DNA of 7,237 nucleotides from Spirochaetaceae bacterium (lineage in GTDB: Bacteria; Spirochaetota; Spirochaetia; Treponematales; Breznakiellaceae). Numbering within the stretch: the stretch's first letter is position 1; every line of letters begins with the position of its first letter. The DNA lies in assembly GCA_031255395.1 (NCBI GenBank), contig JAIRSQ010000162.1, forward strand, positions 1 to 7,237, given 5' to 3'. Shown one piece after another: positions 5,200 to 7,237 of this stretch. The notes beneath the pieces are model-generated. The model did no database searches. It saw nothing but the letters and a program-made list of their open reading frames with translations, and was not told where the DNA came from. The position numbers were made by a program, and so were the translations under genes.

Positions 5200-6663
5200 A
5201 TGTCCGTTTTGCAAATTCCTTTATTGAGCTTCGGCTTGCCTGTAATCTTGGTTCTTTTCATATTGATACTCAGTCTGCGGCGCATAGTGCCGTCAAATAT
5301 GGTGCATATCTTGCAGCGTTCAAAATCGACGGTGAGCTACGGAGTGGGCATGAAGGCAGGGAATACCTATTACGAATGGCCCGCATGGATGCCGTTTTTG
5401 GGCGTTACGGTACGCAAGCTGCCGGTTAGCAATTTTGACCTCGATCTTGTGCGTTACGAAGCGTACGATAAAAACCGACTGCCGTTCACGGTGGATGTGA
5501 AAGCGTTTTTTCGAATTGCCGACACCAACGCCGCCGCCCAAAAAGTTGAAAGTTTGCCCGAACTGAAGGATCACTTGATGGGTATCGTGCAGGGTTCGGT
5601 CAGAAGCATAATGGCAAAGAGCGACCTTGAGTCGATTATGGAAGAACGCTCGATATATGGCGAACAGTTTACCGGCGATGTGCGGGACGAACTTGCGGAA
5701 TGGGGCGTCATTCCGGTTAAGAATATCGAACTCATGGACATTCAGGACGCTAAAGATTCAAATGTCATAGTCAACATCATGGCAAAGAAAAAATCCGAGA
5801 TAGAAAAAGAGTCTCGCGTTACGGTCGCTGTCAATATGCAGAAGGCGAAAGAGGCGGAAATAGAGGCCGCAAAAGAGGTCGAGGTGAAAAAGGCTGTCGC
5901 CGACCAATCTGCGGGCGAAGCGCAGGCTAAATCTAACCAAGCCGTCGGTATCGCCCGGCAGAAGTCAGAGCAGGCGGTCGTCGAGGAAAAGAAGCTCACC
6001 GCTGAAAAGAACATGGCGGTCGAACAGGTCAACACGGTCAGAGCGGCTGAGATAGCGAAAGATGCCGCGATAGTCGCAGCAAACCAGCATAAGGAAACGG
6101 TTAAAATCTCCGCGGACGCGGGCAAATACCAAAAAGAGATAGACGCGCAGGCGCAGAAATCCGTCATCGAAATTGAAGCGGAGGCCAAAAAGAGCGCCGT
6201 GCAAAAGACTGCGGATGCCGAAAAATACCGCATTGAGCAGGTAGCGGCAGCGACGCTGGTTCAGCGGCAGAATGAGGCGAAGGGAGCGCAGGCCGTCGGA
6301 CTTGCGGAAGCCGAGGCGGAGAAGGCTAAACAGCTAGCGAGCGTGACGGCCCAGACGACTCTCGCCAAAGAAGTCGGCGAAAACAGGGAATACCAGCAGT
6401 ACCTGATCACCATCGAGCAGATTAAGGCACTTCGAGACGTAGGTATCGAACAGGCGCAGAATATTGGGCGCGCCGAAATAAAGATACTTGCTAACAGCGG
6501 CGATATACAGACCGGCATCGAAAAAGCGACCGATGTTTTTTCTTCAAAGGGCGGCTCGGCGCTCAACGGCCTGTTCGAGTCGCTAAAGCAGGTCCCCGAA
6601 GGAGAGAGTCTTGTGGGAGCGCTGCTAAAACGTTTTGGCGGCGCGGGAAAGGAGCGGGTATGA
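5200..6663 (+). CDS. Flotillin / YqiK-type SPFH domain membrane scaffold protein
   Basis: A 487-residue flotillin-type protein. Such proteins oligomerise on the inner membrane and organise ordered lipid domains or membrane protein complexes. Residues 8-26 form an N-terminal membrane segment (LLSFGLPVILVLFILILSL), followed by Arg-Arg. An SPFH/band-7 domain covers about 30-185, including VPSNMVHIL near its start and the RDELAEWGVIPVKNIEL segment at 162-178 near its end. Residues 195-390 are a long Ala/Glu/Lys/Gln-rich coiled coil with the repeated E-A-E-type pattern typical of flotillins. A C-terminal region (391-487) contains the oligomerisation-type helix EYQQYLITIEQIKA. Its length fits FloT/YqiK proteins. 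Such genes are often paired with an NfeD-family gene, but none is present here. Instead the stop codon overlaps the start of a nucleotidyltransferase gene (ATGA). The gene has its own strong promoter, so it heads the operon. The family assignment is firm; which domain or cargo it organises is unknown. Confidence 0.94.
   Translation: MSVLQIPLLSFGLPVILVLFILILSLRRIVPSNMVHILQRSKSTVSYGVGMKAGNTYYEWPAWMPFLGVTVRKLPVSNFDLDLVRYEAYDKNRLPFTVDVKAFFRIADTNAAAQKVESLPELKDHLMGIVQGSVRSIMAKSDLESIMEERSIYGEQFTGDVRDELAEWGVIPVKNIELMDIQDAKDSNVIVNIMAKKKSEIEKESRVTVAVNMQKAKEAEIEAAKEVEVKKAVADQSAGEAQAKSNQAVGIARQKSEQAVVEEKKLTAEKNMAVEQVNTVRAAEIAKDAAIVAANQHKETVKISADAGKYQKEIDAQAQKSVIEIEAEAKKSAVQKTADAEKYRIEQVAAATLVQRQNEAKGAQAVGLAEAEAEKAKQLASVTAQTTLAKEVGENREYQQYLITIEQIKALRDVGIEQAQNIGRAEIKILANSGDIQTGIEKATDVFSSKGGSALNGLFESLKQVPEGESLVGALLKRFGGAGKERV
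6648..6654 (+). promoter_or_regulatory. Ribosome binding site for the nucleotidyltransferase gene
   Basis: AAAGGAG lies inside the flotillin 3' end, 5 nt before the ATG at 6660. Together with the ATGA overlap it supports this start and translational coupling. Confidence 0.75.
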
Positions 6664-7237
6664 ACGTAAATGCCAATGGGCCGGCTTTGGCAATTCTGGC
6701 TGCGGGAATGGGATGCCGTTACGGCGGGATTAAACAAATTGACAGGATTGGCGCGGGCGGGGAAGCTATTTTGGATTATTCGGTCTTTGACGCGCTACGT
6801 TCCGGTTTTGGGAAAATTATTTTTATCATACGGCGGAGCATCGAAGCCGATTTTAGGGACGCCGTCCTTTCGCGGATGAAAAACAAAGTGCCCTTCGAGA
6901 TTGTCTTTCAGGAACAGGATAGCCTTATTCCGGCGGATGTCGCGGAAAAAGCCGCGGGCAGGACAAAGCCGTGGGGGACCGTTCACGCTCTTTTATGCGC
7001 GGCGGACCGGATCGACAGGCCGTTTTGCGTTATCAATGCGGACGATTTCTACGGAAGGGACGCTTACGGGGTGATGGCAAAATACCTTTCAGACAGCAAT
7101 GCCGCCGAGGGCGCTCTTGTTCCTTACAGACTGGCCGACACGCTGTCCGAACTTGGCGCGGTAACGCGCGGCGTTTGTGCCGTGGAAAAAGGCTTTTTGT
7201 CCGGCATCGAAGAGCTTAAGGCCATTGAGCGCGGGAG
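6660..7237 (+). CDS. Sugar-nucleotidyltransferase-like protein (3'-truncated by window edge)
   Basis: The frame runs to the right edge without a stop, giving 192 residues of an NTP_transferase-family (GT-A fold) protein. LAAGMGCRYGG at 13-23 followed by Lys25 is the nucleotide-binding signature of sugar-1-phosphate nucleotidyltransferases. GRTKPWGTVHAL at 100-111 and NADDFYG at 126-132 (the metal-binding Asp pair) complete the active site, and LSELGAVTRGVCAVEKG at 162-178 is typical of one COG1208-like subgroup. Such enzymes couple a sugar- or choline-type phosphate to NTP to make an activated donor for envelope or polysaccharide synthesis. The exact substrate is not known for this subgroup. 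Its N-terminus overlaps the flotillin stop by 4 nt with a good ribosome binding site, so the two are co-expressed. The C-terminus, where an extra domain could lie, is outside the window. Confidence 0.9.
   Translation, partial: MNVNANGPALAILAAGMGCRYGGIKQIDRIGAGGEAILDYSVFDALRSGFGKIIFIIRRSIEADFRDAVLSRMKNKVPFEIVFQEQDSLIPADVAEKAAGRTKPWGTVHALLCAADRIDRPFCVINADDFYGRDAYGVMAKYLSDSNAAEGALVPYRLADTLSELGAVTRGVCAVEKGFLSGIEELKAIERG

Noticed and set aside
5742..6233. Open frame on the - strand opposite the flotillin coiled coil
   Set aside because: The Ser/Ala/Phe-rich translation is the mirror of the Glu/Lys/Ala coiled-coil codons, so it is a compositional artefact. The apparent hydrophobicity is not a membrane protein signal.

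Overview
The window reads as ordinary, densely coded bacterial chromosome with moderately high GC. Every gene is on the + strand. The likely source is a spirochaete, possibly a Treponema-like lineage. That rests on my recognition of the style of the small transposase-derived protein at 4460-4978 and on the general look of the MutS, FolC and nucleotidyltransferase proteins. It is an inference, because no rRNA or other marker is present.

Layout. (1) 1-1872: the 3' two-thirds of mutS, cut by the left edge, carrying the clamp, lever and ATPase parts of the mismatch-repair protein and an unusually long C-terminal tail. (2) 1856-2482: a rhomboid intramembrane serine protease with an intact Ser/His dyad, overlapping the end of mutS. 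(3) 2487-2720: a 77-residue protein with one membrane segment, 4 nt after the rhomboid. These three look like one transcription unit. (4) 2721-2981: a 261-nt non-coding stretch with a plausible -10 element and several short GC-rich hairpins, forming the leader of folC. (5) 2982-4376: folC, folylpolyglutamate/dihydrofolate synthase. (6) 4460-4978: a small protein related to the Y1/REP-associated transposase (RAYT) family that lacks the catalytic HUH motif. (7) 4979-5199: an intergenic region with a perfect 16-bp-stem inverted repeat followed by a strong sigma70-type promoter. (8) 5200-6663: a flotillin/YqiK-type SPFH membrane scaffold. (9) 6660 to the right edge: the N-terminal 192 residues of a sugar-nucleotidyltransferase-like protein, translationally coupled to the flotillin through an ATGA overlap.

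The window therefore holds three functional blocks: DNA repair plus membrane proteolysis, one folate enzyme, and a membrane-microdomain scaffold co-expressed with a nucleotidyltransferase. I see no phage, CRISPR, tRNA, rRNA or insertion sequence with ends. The points most worth a second look are the catalytically emptied RAYT-like protein with its nearby palindrome, the flotillin-nucleotidyltransferase coupling where an NfeD partner would be expected, the relocated clamp-binding-like motif in the MutS tail, and the structured folC leader. None is strong evidence for a wholly new system.
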